A DNA stretch of 64,000 nt from Bog-950 sp046329495 (GCA_046329495.1 JAXLUO010000002.1:310001-374000); one strand, 5' to 3'; shown: positions 41,517-51,144, numbered from the stretch's first letter. Numbers and translations: made by a program. The notes: generated from the sequence alone by a model not told the origin.

Positions 41517-42713
41517 ATGCCTAAAATATCCGATAAAGGGCTGCGCATGCCCGCTTCACCTATTCGTAAACTGGTACCTTATGCCGATGGCGCTAAAAAG
41601 AAGGGATTAAAAGTATATCACCTCAACATCGGCCAACCCGATATTGAAACTCCAAAACCTTTTTGGGATACGCTGAAAAACCTGGACATGAAGGTGTTGG
41701 AATACTGCCCCAGCAATGGATTAGAAAGCTACCGTAAAAAGTTTGCAGAATACTACCAGCGCATAGGCATTCAGGTTGATGCAGGTAATTTTATGATTAC
41801 CGAAGGTGCCAGCGAAGCGCTGAGTTTTGGCATGATGAGTTGCCTGGACGATGGCGATGAGATCATCATCCCCGAGCCTATGTACGCCAACTACATTGGC
41901 TTTGCTACGGCAGGCGATATTAAAGTTACACCGGTCCCTACCAGCATCGAGAACGGTTTTGCGCTACCGGCCATAGCCGACTTCGAAAAAATAATTACGC
42001 CGAAAACAAAGGCGATACTCATTTGCAACCCCAATAACCCAACCGGTTATTTCTATAGCAAAGAAGAATTGCTTACCCTGCGCGAGATTTGTTTAAAGCA
42101 CGACCTCTTCCTGTTTGTGGATGAAGTTTACCGCGAGTTCCTGTATGGCGGCACCTACTTCAGCGCGCTGAACCTGGAAGGTATGGACCAGCACGTAATT
42201 GTATTCGATTCAATCAGCAAACGCTTTAGCGCTTGTGGTGCGCGCATCGGTGCATTGGTTACGCAATAAGTAAATATCGCCTTAAAGTTTGGTCAGGCCC
42301 GTTTAAGTCCGCCATCACTTGGCCAAATAGCGGGCGAACCTTTGTTCGATCTGGGCGATGAATACTACGCCGGTGTAATAGGTGAATACAAAAAGCGCCG
42401 TGATACGGTAGTAGGTCTGCTGAATAAAATTGAAGGCGTTCGTTGCCCTAACCCCGGTGGAGCATTTTATGCCGTAGCAGAATTACCCGTGCAGGATAGC
42501 GATGTATTTTGTCAGTGGATGCTGGAAAGCTTTAACCATAAAGGTGCTACCGTTATGATGGCGCCTGCCTCAGGCTTTTACTCAACACCGGGCACCGGCA
42601 AAAACCAGGTACGCATAGCTTATGTACTGAATACCGATGACCTTACTGCAGCGGTAGAATGTTTAGCTGAAGGATTGAAAGCTTACCGAAGCGTGGAAGC
42701 CGCTGCCCGCTAA
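41517..42713 (+). CDS. Class I/II pyridoxal-phosphate aminotransferase, internal stop
   Basis: 398 codons from the ATG at 41517 (MPKISDKGLRMPASPIRKL); an upstream in-frame ATG lies inside the preceding terminator and is rejected. Fold-type I features: LNIGQPDIETP, TEGASEAL, ICNPNNPTG, FVDEVYREF and the PLP lysine in SISKRFSACGARIGA (about Lys235). The frame is interrupted by TAA at 42267, then continues in the same phase with IALKFGQARLSPPS and finishes normally. Family members read GALVTxNxxxxxxALKFGQARLSPP here, so a small local deletion of a multiple of three, or paired indels, in sequence data is likely. It probably transaminates aspartate, aromatic or branched amino acids. A kinase-like gene follows 9 bases later. 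Confidence 0.85.
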
Positions 42714-42722
42714 TCCGGTTGT

Positions 42723-43772
42723 ATGAAAACACCGAAGAACTACGCACAGCAAATAATTACCAAAAAGAAAACCATTTACCCGGTTACGGAACCGCTGCGT
42801 GCTTACCTGGCCGAAAACCGCCGGGCAATCGATTTACCGGTTTCGTATGCCGATCTGCGCCACTTTAACGGAGCCGTTGCCGTGCGCGATAAAAAAGGGA
42901 AAGACACCTTATGGGAGGCCGCCCTTTACCCGCATACTGAAATTGACCATATACATGATGGCTTAAAGCAGATTTACTCTATACTTAAAACCGGTGGCGA
43001 TACCAGCGTGCACAAACATCTGCACGTGGAGCGTATTGACTACTGCACCTTTGGCAACAGCAATCCGTTTCGCATCAAAATCGTAAATAACTTTAACGAT
43101 AACTACGATTACTTCTACGTAAAGCAGGCCGACGCATCGCGTGTGTATGGTTTGGAGTTGGAGCATATCCTCTCACCTTCCCGTATCAACTATTTTGTGG
43201 ACCGTGGTACTTTAATTGAAGAACACATTGCAGGTATTCCCGGCGATCAGTTCATTCAATATTATCTCGAAAATCCGGAGTTTAATAAGGTGCGTATTGC
43301 CAAGGAATTTGTAAAGTTCAACGAGCGTTGTTTTGTGCGCCTGTTAGGCGATATGCGCAGCTATAATTATGTATTTGATATCACGCCTGATTTTGAAGAA
43401 GTGCAGTTCCGCATCCGCGCTATTGACTTCGACCAACAAAGTTACGAAGGCAAGCGCACGCTTTACCTGCCACAGTTCTTTAAAGAAAATGCCGTGTTGG
43501 TAAAACTAACGCTCGACTTGCTAACCACCGAAACCATCATCCAATATCAAAAGGAAGAACGTACGCTGATTGCACGCCGCAGCATTTCATCACACCACCG
43601 CTTAAATCAATTGCTGGATGTGATGGAGCAGGATGTAGTCTCTTCGCCTGAAAAAGTTGCACAATTAGGTAAGGAGCTTGCACAACATTTCAAACGCCCG
43701 GTTTTCGAAAAACAAACTTCCATGGGCGGTTTGGTAAAGCAAAGCTTACAGGTACTGGCAGAAGATTTATAG
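42723..43772 (+). CDS. Unrecognised protein with kinase/APH-fold-like motifs
   Basis: 349 residues, family not recognised. Reading it by eye shows a plausible kinase-like layout. FYVKQADASRVYGLELEHI has a lysine (134) and a glutamate (145 or 147) like the ATP-site pair. LIEEHIAGIPGD (164-175) resembles a hinge. LLGDMRSYNYVF has Asp210 and Asn215, the same five-residue spacing as the catalytic loop of kinases and aminoglycoside phosphotransferases. AIDFDQQ (Asp235) resembles the metal-binding DFD. The first ~100 residues have HKHLHVERIDYCTFGNSNPF. It follows the aminotransferase by 9 bases on the same strand, so the two are probably co-transcribed. Substrate unknown; the fold call is inference. 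Confidence 0.6.
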   Translation: MKTPKNYAQQIITKKKTIYPVTEPLRAYLAENRRAIDLPVSYADLRHFNGAVAVRDKKGKDTLWEAALYPHTEIDHIHDGLKQIYSILKTGGDTSVHKHLHVERIDYCTFGNSNPFRIKIVNNFNDNYDYFYVKQADASRVYGLELEHILSPSRINYFVDRGTLIEEHIAGIPGDQFIQYYLENPEFNKVRIAKEFVKFNERCFVRLLGDMRSYNYVFDITPDFEEVQFRIRAIDFDQQSYEGKRTLYLPQFFKENAVLVKLTLDLLTTETIIQYQKEERTLIARRSISSHHRLNQLLDVMEQDVVSSPEKVAQLGKELAQHFKRPVFEKQTSMGGLVKQSLQVLAEDL

Positions 43773-43909
43773 CTCTAATCAATTTATAATTTTATTAATA
43801 AGTTAAGAAACAAATAATCTGCCGTTGTTTCGTTAATTTAGTAAGGTTAAACCGGCGCATCCCTCCTCCCTCTGCCCGGCAGCTATTCCTTAACCTAAAT
43901 TTTACACGT

Positions 43910-44398
43910 ATGAATTCCATTGTTGGCGTTTATGGTTCGCAGGCGGGTGCCACACAGGCGGTAACACAATTGCAGGAGGCCGGTTTCCCTAAAAGTAAGA
44001 TTTCGTTACTTGGTAAAGCCGATTTGGTAGACAACCATATTCACATTAAAAACGAGCATACTGCCGAAAAAGCTGAAGTGAGCATTGGCGTGGTAGCCGG
44101 CACGGTATTGGGTGTGTTAACCGGTATCGGTGTTTTTGCTATTCCGGGTCTGGGCTTTTTGTTTGGTGCAGGGGCGCTGGTGGGTGCCTTTGCCGGCTTA
44201 GATTTTGGCCTTATCGGCGGGGGGCTGGTGGCTGTGCTAACTTCAATGGGAGTAGACCAGCTAAATGCCCAGCGCTACGAGAAACATTTAAACGAAGGTA
44301 AGTTTCTGGTATTTCTGCAGGGTAAAGAAGAAGATCTAAAGAAGGCACAGGAGGTATTGCATACCGGTGGCCTGCATATGGAGTTAGATTACAATTAG
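43910..44398 (+). CDS. YflT/GSP17M-like stress protein with glycine-rich membrane segment
   Basis: 162 residues. The N-terminal part (IVGVYGSQAGATQAVTQLQEAGFPKSKISLLG) is the small alpha/beta domain of heat-induced stress protein YflT and general stress protein 17M families. The middle (residues ~62-115) is a glycine-zipper-like hydrophobic stretch (GVLTGIGVFAIPGLGFLFGAGALVGAFAG). The end is charged (GKFLVFLQGKEEDLKKAQEVL). Such proteins are stress-induced; molecular function is unknown. It is monocistronic. Confidence 0.75.
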   Translation: MNSIVGVYGSQAGATQAVTQLQEAGFPKSKISLLGKADLVDNHIHIKNEHTAEKAEVSIGVVAGTVLGVLTGIGVFAIPGLGFLFGAGALVGAFAGLDFGLIGGGLVAVLTSMGVDQLNAQRYEKHLNEGKFLVFLQGKEEDLKKAQEVLHTGGLHMELDYN

Positions 44399-44407
44399 GC
44401 ATAAAAA

Positions 44408-44433
44408 ATCCCGCTCTATGGCAGGAGCGGGAT
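44408..44433 (+). terminator. Hairpin after the YflT-like gene
   Basis: Perfect stem ATCCCGCTC / GAGCGGGAT, 10 bases beyond the stop. No T run follows on the plus strand, so it may be a weak or bidirectional terminator. Confidence 0.5.
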
Positions 44434-44551
44434 AGGTTTAACCCTAAAACCAAAACTCGTTATAAGCAATATACACGCCGTTCAAAGGTTTGTCAAGCAC
44501 CTGGTGGCGTGCAACCCCAAAAACTGCTGATTATAAAGGTTTTATAAAATT

Positions 44552-44580
44552 CAAAAGGCTCCCCGTAAGGAGCCTTTTGC
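44552..44580. terminator. Bidirectional hairpin terminator
   Basis: Stem CAAAAGGCTCC / GGAGCCTTTTG with loop CCGTAA, between two convergent genes. Between 44434 and 44675 nothing else recognisable is present. Confidence 0.7.
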
Positions 44581-44675
44581 GATATATAGGCGCAGTATAA
44601 TTGCTGCTTAGGTAAGGGCCCCTCCCGGCCCTATTAACCGGGAGGGTTCACCAATAACCCTTACATTACCACCTG

Positions 44676-45005
44676 TTAATTGCGGTGCGCATGGCGGCCG
44701 TTATGCTTTTTCAGGTAAATGTTCTGGCTGGCTTTTGCCTGCTCATCGCGCAAGTAGGCACGTTCGCGGCGTGTTATGCGGCCATCCAGTTTCATAATGT
44801 ACTTATCATGTTTTATCTGGGCTTGCTGGCGCTGCAGTTGCGCCATTTCGCGGTGGTTAATTGCACCACTGCGCTTGCCCTGGTGTATGCGTTGTTCCTG
44901 ATTACGGTGACGGTTATTGAATTCACCACCCGGTGCAGCATTAGCGCTTATCAGCAAGGCTCCTAACAAAAGGAACAAACCTGCTATGATTGTTTTCTTA
45001 TCCAT
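44676..45005 (-). CDS. Small exported basic protein, unknown
   Basis: 109 residues. Signal peptide IIAGLFLLLGALLISANAA, then a basic, Gln/His-rich mature part with two similar helical segments: QRIHQGKRSGAINHREMAQL and DGRITRRERAYLRDEQAKASQ. This tandem pattern (RIxxGxxSGxLTxxEaxxL ... DGxxTxxErxxL ... IYxxKHN) recurs in small exported proteins of many proteobacteria and Bacteroidota, with no known function to my knowledge. The ATG at 45005 is well supported by the signal peptide. Confidence 0.75.
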   Translation of the reverse strand: MDKKTIIAGLFLLLGALLISANAAPGGEFNNRHRNQEQRIHQGKRSGAINHREMAQLQRQQAQIKHDKYIMKLDGRITRRERAYLRDEQAKASQNIYLKKHNGRHAHRN

Positions 45006-45165
45006 ACTTCTTGTTTTTGTTTTTCTTCAACCTTTACCGGTTGCCTTATGTGTGGTAAGACGGTGCCACAAACCCGTGGTTTAATGGTGAGAAAATATTC
45101 TTTCTTTGCTTTAACATTTGTTTAGCAAGCTTTGGTTAAGTACCTCGGCAGAAAATAAGGAACGC

Positions 45166-45909
45166 ATGTTACTGAAAGGAAAAACGGCATTAATAACCGG
45201 CGGCACCCGTGGCATTGGTTACGGTATGTTAAAACGCTTTGCGCAGGAAGGTGCTAACGTGGCCTTTACCTATGTAAGCTCTGCCGAACGGGCAAAGGCT
45301 GTAGAACAGGAATTGCTGGCCATGGGTGTAAAAGTTAAAGGCTATCAATCCGATGCCGCCTCTTTTGCCGATAGCGAAAAGCTGGTGGACGAAGTAGTAA
45401 AGGAATTCGGTGCTATTGATATACTGGTAAACAATGCCGGCATTACCCGCGATAACCTGCTATTACGCATGACCGAAGAACAATGGGACCAGGTGATGGC
45501 TGCCAACCTTAAGTCGGTGTTTAACCTTACCAAGCATGTTTCTAAAAATATGTTACGCGCCAAAAGCGGCTCCATTATTAATTTAACTTCCATTGTGGGA
45601 GAGAAAGGGCAGGCAGGGCAAGCCAACTATGCAGCCTCAAAAGCAGGCATTATTGGTTTTACAAAAAGTATTGCCGACGAGTTTGGTTCGCGCAGTATCC
45701 GTTGCAACGCTATTGCCCCCGGTTTTATCGAAACGGATATGACCGGTGTGCTAACTGATGAAGTGAAGAAGGGTATATTAGATAAGATACCCATGAAACG
45801 TATGGGCACCCCCGAAGAAGTAGCCGATGCAGCCGTATTTTTAGGCAGCGATTTATCGCGCTATGTATCAGGACAGGTGTTGAGTGTATGCGGCGGCATG
45901 AACCGCTAA
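45166..45909 (+). CDS. fabG: 3-oxoacyl-[acyl-carrier-protein] reductase
   Basis: 247 residues from the ATG at 45166 (MLLKGKTALITGG); the longer open frame adds an unlikely leader. NADPH motif TGGTRGIG (11-18), NNAGITRDNLLLRM (a FabG hallmark, 89 on), Ser142, Tyr155 and Lys159 (YAASK) and the C-terminal NAIAPGFIETDMT. It reduces 3-ketoacyl-ACP in type II fatty acid elongation. No other fab gene is adjacent. The next gene starts 32 bases later and may be co-transcribed. Confidence 0.93.
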   Translation: MLLKGKTALITGGTRGIGYGMLKRFAQEGANVAFTYVSSAERAKAVEQELLAMGVKVKGYQSDAASFADSEKLVDEVVKEFGAIDILVNNAGITRDNLLLRMTEEQWDQVMAANLKSVFNLTKHVSKNMLRAKSGSIINLTSIVGEKGQAGQANYAASKAGIIGFTKSIADEFGSRSIRCNAIAPGFIETDMTGVLTDEVKKGILDKIPMKRMGTPEEVADAAVFLGSDLSRYVSGQVLSVCGGMNR

Positions 45910-45941
45910 GTGTAATTGTGAACCGTTAAACAGTAAAGTTT

Positions 45942-48053
45942 TTGAATTCCGGAATTTCGTTTCAATATCCTGCCTGGTTTTTACTGCTGTGTATAGCCTT
46001 AGGTGCTGCCTACGCACTGCTGCTGTATTACCGCGATAAAACCTTTGATGAAAAAGCTGCCGGCAACCTGCGCTGGAAGTATGCTATGGGTGCCCTGCGC
46101 TTTACAGGCGTTACCTTGTTGGCTATTTTGTTGTTATCGCCTTTTATCCGCAGCCGTAATACCCAAACGTTTAAGCCTATCGTTGCTATCCTGCAGGATA
46201 ACAGCGAATCGGTTAAAAACGGTTTGGGCAAGGATAGCATCGAATACCGTAAAAAAGTAGAAGCGCTGATTGATAAACTGAAGGATAAATACGAAGTGGC
46301 TGAGTTTAGCGCAGGCGATAAACTACAACGCGGCATCAGCTTTTCGTTCAGCGATAAAAGCACCAACCTAAGCGATGCCATTGAAGAACTGAACGACTTG
46401 TATTATAACCAGAATCTTGGAGCTGTAGTAGTTGCCAGCGATGGTATTTATAACAAAGGCGTTAACCCGGTTTACGCCGCCGAAAAATCGGCTTACTCTG
46501 TTTACACCATTGCCTTAGGCGATACCACCATACAACGCGATCAGAAACTGGCCAACGCCTGGTATAATAAGTTTGCTTACCTCAACGATCAGTTTGGTTT
46601 AAAGGTAGATGTAGAAGCTAATAACCTGAATGGCCGGTCGGTTAAGCTCAATGTGTCGGAAATACTGGAAGGCGGAAATACACGCTTGTTGCAAAGCAAG
46701 GATATTACCTACCCGGGCGACGCGTTCTTTCAATCGTACGACTTCATTCTACCTGCCGATAAAACCGGCATAGCGCATTACCGCATTAGCCTCTCTCCTA
46801 CCGATGGTGAGATTACCTACAAGAACAACACCCGCGATATTTTTGTAGAAGTGCTGGATGGCCGCCAAAAGATTTTATTGGTTGCCAATTCCCCACATGC
46901 CGATGTAAGTGCATTTAAGCAAGCCATTGAAAACAACAAGAATTATCAGGTAGATGTGGCTTATGCCGAAACCTTTGATAAAAAGCTGAACGACTACAAC
47001 CTGGTTATCCTGCATCAGTTGCCATCGGCCAACCAAAAAGTACAAAATCTGCTACGCGATGCGCGCGATTTAAAAAAGCCTTTATTGTTTGTGATAGGCT
47101 CGCAAACTGCCATTGCCGATTTTGCCAAAGTACAGAACGGCGTACTGGTTAAAGGCGGACAGGACCGCTTTAATGATGTTACGGCCAATGTTTCAAAAGA
47201 TTTCTCGCTGTTTACGTTGAGCGATAAAACTATGCAGACCATTCCGCGCCTGCCCCCGCTCAACAACTTCTTTGGCGAATACAATGCAAATCCTTCTTCC
47301 AAAGTATTGCTAACGCAAAAAATCAACTCCGTAAATACCGATTTCCCTTTGTGGTTGTTTAACGAAGCCGGTGAAATCAAGTTCGGCGTTATCTGCGCCG
47401 AGGGTATCTGGAAGTGGCGGATTTACGATTATGTGCTGAATAAAAACCTGGATGCTACCAACGAACTGATCAATAAAACGGTGCAATACCTTTCGGTAAA
47501 GGCTGATAAGCGTCCGTTTAGGGTAACACTGGCCAAAAACATTTTTGAAGATAACGAAGCCGTTACCTTTGATGCACAATTGTATAATGCCAATTACGAG
47601 CCGGTTAACACTCCCGATGCTACCATGACCATCAAAGGCGAGGATGGTAAGGAATACACCTACAACTTCAACAAAACGGAGAATGCCTATAACCTGAACG
47701 CCGGTTTTTTACCTGTAGGTAATTACAGCTATAATGCGAAGGTGCAATTGGGCAACAACACATATACCGCTGCCGGTAAATTTTCGGTTAGTCCGTTGCA
47801 GTTAGAAGAAATGCGTACCCGGGCCGATCATCAGGTATTATACCAATTGGCTACGCAGCATAACGGACAAATGCACTACCAAAACGACATCGAAAAAATA
47901 GCAGAGGAGATTGATGCCCAAAATCAACTGAAACCGATTTTATACGATACGTTTGTTACCCAAAGTGCCATCAACTTAAAATGGATATTCGCCATCATCC
48001 TGGTGCTTATAAGCCTTGAATGGGGCTTGCGCAAATACCTGGGTGGCTACTAA
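45942..48053 (+). CDS. Large membrane-anchored VWA-like protein
   Basis: 703 residues starting with TTG at 45942, the only start that keeps the first membrane helix (YPAWFLLLCIALGAAYALLLY). A second helix lies at ~50-67 and a last one near the C-terminus (WIFAIILVLISLEWGL). Between them, PIVAILQDNSESVK resembles the MIDAS-like start of a VWA domain, and GAVVVASDGIYNKGVNP its later part. A glutamine-amidotransferase-like stretch (ILLVANSPHADVSAFKQAIE) and a beta-rich domain follow. This layout matches Bacteroidota proteins often annotated as VWA or BatA-like, with an unknown periplasmic role. A terminator follows. Confidence 0.7.
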   Translation: MNSGISFQYPAWFLLLCIALGAAYALLLYYRDKTFDEKAAGNLRWKYAMGALRFTGVTLLAILLLSPFIRSRNTQTFKPIVAILQDNSESVKNGLGKDSIEYRKKVEALIDKLKDKYEVAEFSAGDKLQRGISFSFSDKSTNLSDAIEELNDLYYNQNLGAVVVASDGIYNKGVNPVYAAEKSAYSVYTIALGDTTIQRDQKLANAWYNKFAYLNDQFGLKVDVEANNLNGRSVKLNVSEILEGGNTRLLQSKDITYPGDAFFQSYDFILPADKTGIAHYRISLSPTDGEITYKNNTRDIFVEVLDGRQKILLVANSPHADVSAFKQAIENNKNYQVDVAYAETFDKKLNDYNLVILHQLPSANQKVQNLLRDARDLKKPLLFVIGSQTAIADFAKVQNGVLVKGGQDRFNDVTANVSKDFSLFTLSDKTMQTIPRLPPLNNFFGEYNANPSSKVLLTQKINSVNTDFPLWLFNEAGEIKFGVICAEGIWKWRIYDYVLNKNLDATNELINKTVQYLSVKADKRPFRVTLAKNIFEDNEAVTFDAQLYNANYEPVNTPDATMTIKGEDGKEYTYNFNKTENAYNLNAGFLPVGNYSYNAKVQLGNNTYTAAGKFSVSPLQLEEMRTRADHQVLYQLATQHNGQMHYQNDIEKIAEEIDAQNQLKPILYDTFVTQSAINLKWIFAIILVLISLEWGLRKYLGGY

Positions 48054-48073
48054 GTTTACTTGATAAAACATAA

Positions 48074-48110
48074 AAAAGGGCGATACAGAAACTGCATCGC
48101 CCTTTTGATT
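48074..48110. terminator. Bidirectional hairpin terminator
   Basis: Stem AAAAGGGCGAT / ATCGCCCTTTT with an 11-base loop, between the convergent VWA-like and acyl-CoA dehydrogenase genes. Confidence 0.8.
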
Positions 48111-48126
48111 TTATAGTTTGTATCAA

Positions 48127-49266
48127 CTACGATAACACGCCGCGCGAAATTACAATGCGCTGCACTTCGCTGGTGCCTTCGTAGATCTGCGTAATCTTGG
48201 CATCGCGCATTAAACGTTCTACATGGTATTCCTTCACAAAACCGTAACCGCCGTGTACCTGTACCGCTTCGGTAGTAGTTTTCATAGCTGTTTCGCTGGC
48301 AAAAACCTTCGCCATAGCCGAAGCCTGGTCGTAGTTTTTACCCATATCCTTTAAGCGGGCAGCCTTGTAAACCAGCAGGCGGGCCGCTTCAATTTCAGTA
48401 GCCATATCGGCCAGTTTAAATGCAACCGCCTGGTGGTTAATGATCTCCTTGCCAAATGCTTTACGCTGCTTGCTGTATTCAGCAGCTAACTCGTAAGCGC
48501 CGGCAGCAATTCCTAAAGCCTGCGCAGCAATACCTATACGGCCGCCGCTCAGGGTCTTCATGGCAAACTTAAACCCGAAACCATCTTCGCCAATGCGGTT
48601 CTCTTTCGGAACTTTTACATCGTTAAACAACAGCGTATGTGTATCGCTGGCGCGTATACCCAGTTTGTCCTCTTTCTTCGCAACTTCAAAACCCGGCATG
48701 CCCTTCTCCACTATCAGTACGTTTATACCGCGATGGCCTTTCTCAGGATGGGTTTGTGCAATTACCAGGTAAGTGCTGGCGCTACCGCCGTTGGTAATCC
48801 AGTTCTTGGTGCCGTTCAGCACGTAATGGTCGCCCATATCAACTGCCGTAGTGCGCTGGCTGGTAGCATCGCTGCCTGCTTCAGGCTCGCTCAATGCAAA
48901 GGCGCCTATTTTCTCGCCTTTGGCAAGCGGTGTTAAGTATTTCTTCTTCTGTTCTTCGGTGCCGTATTCTTCTAAACCCCAGCAAACAAGCGAGTTGTTT
49001 ACGCTCATAATTACCGAGCACGAAGCGTCTACCTTCGATATCTCTTCCATAGCTATTACATAGCTCAGGGCATCCATACCGCCACCGCCATATTCCGGCG
49101 AAACCATCATACCCAAAAAGCCCAGTTCGCCCATGCGTTTAACAAGATCCTTAGGGAAAGTTTGGTTGGTATCGCGCTCAATTACACCCGGCTTGCACTC
49201 ATTTTGAGCAAAATCGCGGGCAGCCTGGCGTATCATTAAATGTTCTTCTGTTAAATCGAAATTCAT
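48127..49266 (-). CDS. Acyl-CoA dehydrogenase
   Basis: 379 residues, full length. N-terminal FDLTEEHLMIRQAARDFA; FAD-binding FALSEPEAGSDATSQRTTA and the acyl-CoA dehydrogenase signature; middle NGTKNWITNGG; C-terminal VQVHGGYGFVKEYHVERLMRDAKITQIYEGTSEVQR (read as separate blocks), whose glutamate in YEGTSE is the catalytic base of short/medium-chain enzymes. It oxidises acyl-CoA to enoyl-CoA, passing electrons to ETF. It is monocistronic. Its 281-base upstream region contains repeated TGTAACCC motifs. Confidence 0.95.
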   Translation of the reverse strand: MNFDLTEEHLMIRQAARDFAQNECKPGVIERDTNQTFPKDLVKRMGELGFLGMMVSPEYGGGGMDALSYVIAMEEISKVDASCSVIMSVNNSLVCWGLEEYGTEEQKKKYLTPLAKGEKIGAFALSEPEAGSDATSQRTTAVDMGDHYVLNGTKNWITNGGSASTYLVIAQTHPEKGHRGINVLIVEKGMPGFEVAKKEDKLGIRASDTHTLLFNDVKVPKENRIGEDGFGFKFAMKTLSGGRIGIAAQALGIAAGAYELAAEYSKQRKAFGKEIINHQAVAFKLADMATEIEAARLLVYKAARLKDMGKNYDQASAMAKVFASETAMKTTTEAVQVHGGYGFVKEYHVERLMRDAKITQIYEGTSEVQRIVISRGVLS

Positions 49267-49412
49267 ATAGCGGTGTTAGGATTATTAAAAGCGGCACGAA
49301 GATAGTTTTTTGACACAAATCGACAGGCTGCTAAATGGCAGTTTTAGGGGGGCATTCCCGAGCAAAAATTGGGTATCATACCATTCGTTAACATATATAA
49401 TGGTATACCCTT

Positions 49413-49511
49413 TGTAACCCATAGTGTAACCCATGTCCAAAAATAGGCATTGATTATCAACCGGTTAAACGGGTGTCATTTTAACTTTGTAACCCGACCC
49501 GTTTGTAACCC
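49413..49511 (-). repeat. Four TGTAACCC direct repeats upstream of the acyl-CoA dehydrogenase
   Basis: Copies at 49413, 49425, 49488 and 49504, three extended to TTTGTAACCC. An imperfect inverted repeat (GGGTATCATACCATT / AATGGTATACCC) lies just before, near 49370-49410. They sit in the gap 49267-49547, which contains no gene, and could be operator sites for the downstream minus-strand gene (inference). Confidence 0.55.
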
Positions 49512-49547
49512 CACTTTTTTAACAAAGTAAAAAAACAGGGTATTTTT

Positions 49548-50978
49548 CTACTTACGGGTCTTCCATTTGCTGAGGGCCAGTTCGGTGTTCAACTCCTTAA
49601 TATGGCCTTCCTGCAAGTGCTCTTTAAACTTAGCAAAGCCAGTATTCCATTGCTGCTGCATGCCTGCCTTACCCAACTTATCGAACCAGCCCAGCAACTC
49701 ATCGCAATGCTCTGCATCAATCTTCATACGCTTCTTCCAGGCCTTAATGCTCTTTACCTGGTAAGGTATCAACTGGTAGTTTTTTAACTGCAATTGCAGC
49801 ATTACAAATAGCAGCCGGGCATACAACTGTACATCTACGCGCTCCTTGGTTTTCATATCAATCAACCGGTTCAGGTTCTTCAAACAACCATCATAGTCGC
49901 CTGTATGAAACAGCGAGAGTGCATAATCGAACAGGAAGGTAATCTGCTCACCATGTTTTATAGTATCCAATACTTTCAGCACCTGCTCGCCAAACACACA
50001 AGCCTCGTTAAACTGATGCAACAAGGATAGCAGGGTCATTTTAGTAGTAAGTCCGAACCGGTGAAACCTATCCATTAACTCAGGCGAAACCGATGGCACC
50101 TTCTGCGATGAACGTTCCAATAATTGGTTAACGGCAGTAAGGGCTTCGCGGTAGTTGCCCATGTTGTATTGCCTAACGCAAATGTTGGCATAGGCATTAA
50201 AATAGCCGGTAGGCAGTATGCTTCTAAAATGCGGTGCTTTGCTGAACATCTTGGCCAGGTTCTGCGCATGTTCCAATGCCTTTGCGGGATTACGTTCTAC
50301 ATACGTATAATAAAACTGGCACATCTCATTCCAGCAATGGCGCGAATGCCAGCTTTTAAACGTGGCAGGGTCCGCTTTAAATAGTGGATGTTCGGCTACA
50401 TCTTTCAATGTTTCATAACCGGTACGGTTCATCACCGGCGACATAAAACGATCGCGCAGGTGAATGATACTCAGGTATTCTACCTGCTGATCGATAATGC
50501 GCTGCTCCTCCTCATTAATCTTCTCCATTTCGTCGTAAATACCCAAATGCGCATAGCTGTGCGATAGTAAACGGGTAAGCCCCAATGCCAGCCCGAAACG
50601 CTCATACAGTACAGCCTTCACCAAAATCTTTTTAGCAATGCTAACGGCATAGGTGCTTAATCCTTTACGATACATTAAATCGGCCTGCAGATATTGGCCC
50701 ATCAGGTTACTCTCTACGTAATTGTTCTCGTGAAACATACGCAGGTTGCGTAGCAACACATCCTGCAAATATTCCTTTTCGTGCGCCAGCTTAGCGCTGG
50801 TAATACCAAGCGCTTTAGCCACCGCCTGCGGGTTGTAACTTGTTTGCTCCTCAAGATAATTGAAGAGCTTTAAGTAGTGCTTACCGCCGGTTTGCGTTTG
50901 GCAAAACAACTTGAAATATCGTTTCTCGTTTGGCGAGAGCGATTGTATTAACTGCAATAAATAATCTTGTTTCCTCAT
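49548..50978 (-). CDS. Helical-repeat protein of unknown function
   Basis: 476 residues from the ATG at 50978 (MRKQDYLLQLIQSLSPNEKRYFKLF); ten more in-frame residues upstream look non-coding. It is all-helical and rich in Leu, Tyr and His. TPR-like segments appear (RKGLSTYAVSIAKKIL, MGNYREALTAVNQLLE, HTGDYDGCLKNLNRLID). The N-terminus resembles a DNA- or RNA-binding helical bundle, but no motif is firm. I know similar proteins in Bacteroidota only as hypothetical. It is divergent from a 61-residue ORF. Confidence 0.7.
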   Translation of the reverse strand: MRKQDYLLQLIQSLSPNEKRYFKLFCQTQTGGKHYLKLFNYLEEQTSYNPQAVAKALGITSAKLAHEKEYLQDVLLRNLRMFHENNYVESNLMGQYLQADLMYRKGLSTYAVSIAKKILVKAVLYERFGLALGLTRLLSHSYAHLGIYDEMEKINEEEQRIIDQQVEYLSIIHLRDRFMSPVMNRTGYETLKDVAEHPLFKADPATFKSWHSRHCWNEMCQFYYTYVERNPAKALEHAQNLAKMFSKAPHFRSILPTGYFNAYANICVRQYNMGNYREALTAVNQLLERSSQKVPSVSPELMDRFHRFGLTTKMTLLSLLHQFNEACVFGEQVLKVLDTIKHGEQITFLFDYALSLFHTGDYDGCLKNLNRLIDMKTKERVDVQLYARLLFVMLQLQLKNYQLIPYQVKSIKAWKKRMKIDAEHCDELLGWFDKLGKAGMQQQWNTGFAKFKEHLQEGHIKELNTELALSKWKTRK

Positions 50979-51144
50979 AGTGGTATACGCAACAAAATAA
51001 CAAAACACAATGCCAAATTTGCAAGTTGCAGGGCTTTACAGAGAGGAACCATAAGAACCGGAATTCCGATTTTCTGAAAAAAGTTGGAAACACGGGCGCT
51101 GCCGCAACACCTACTTTTGTTTTCGTAAACAAACTACCCCGAAA

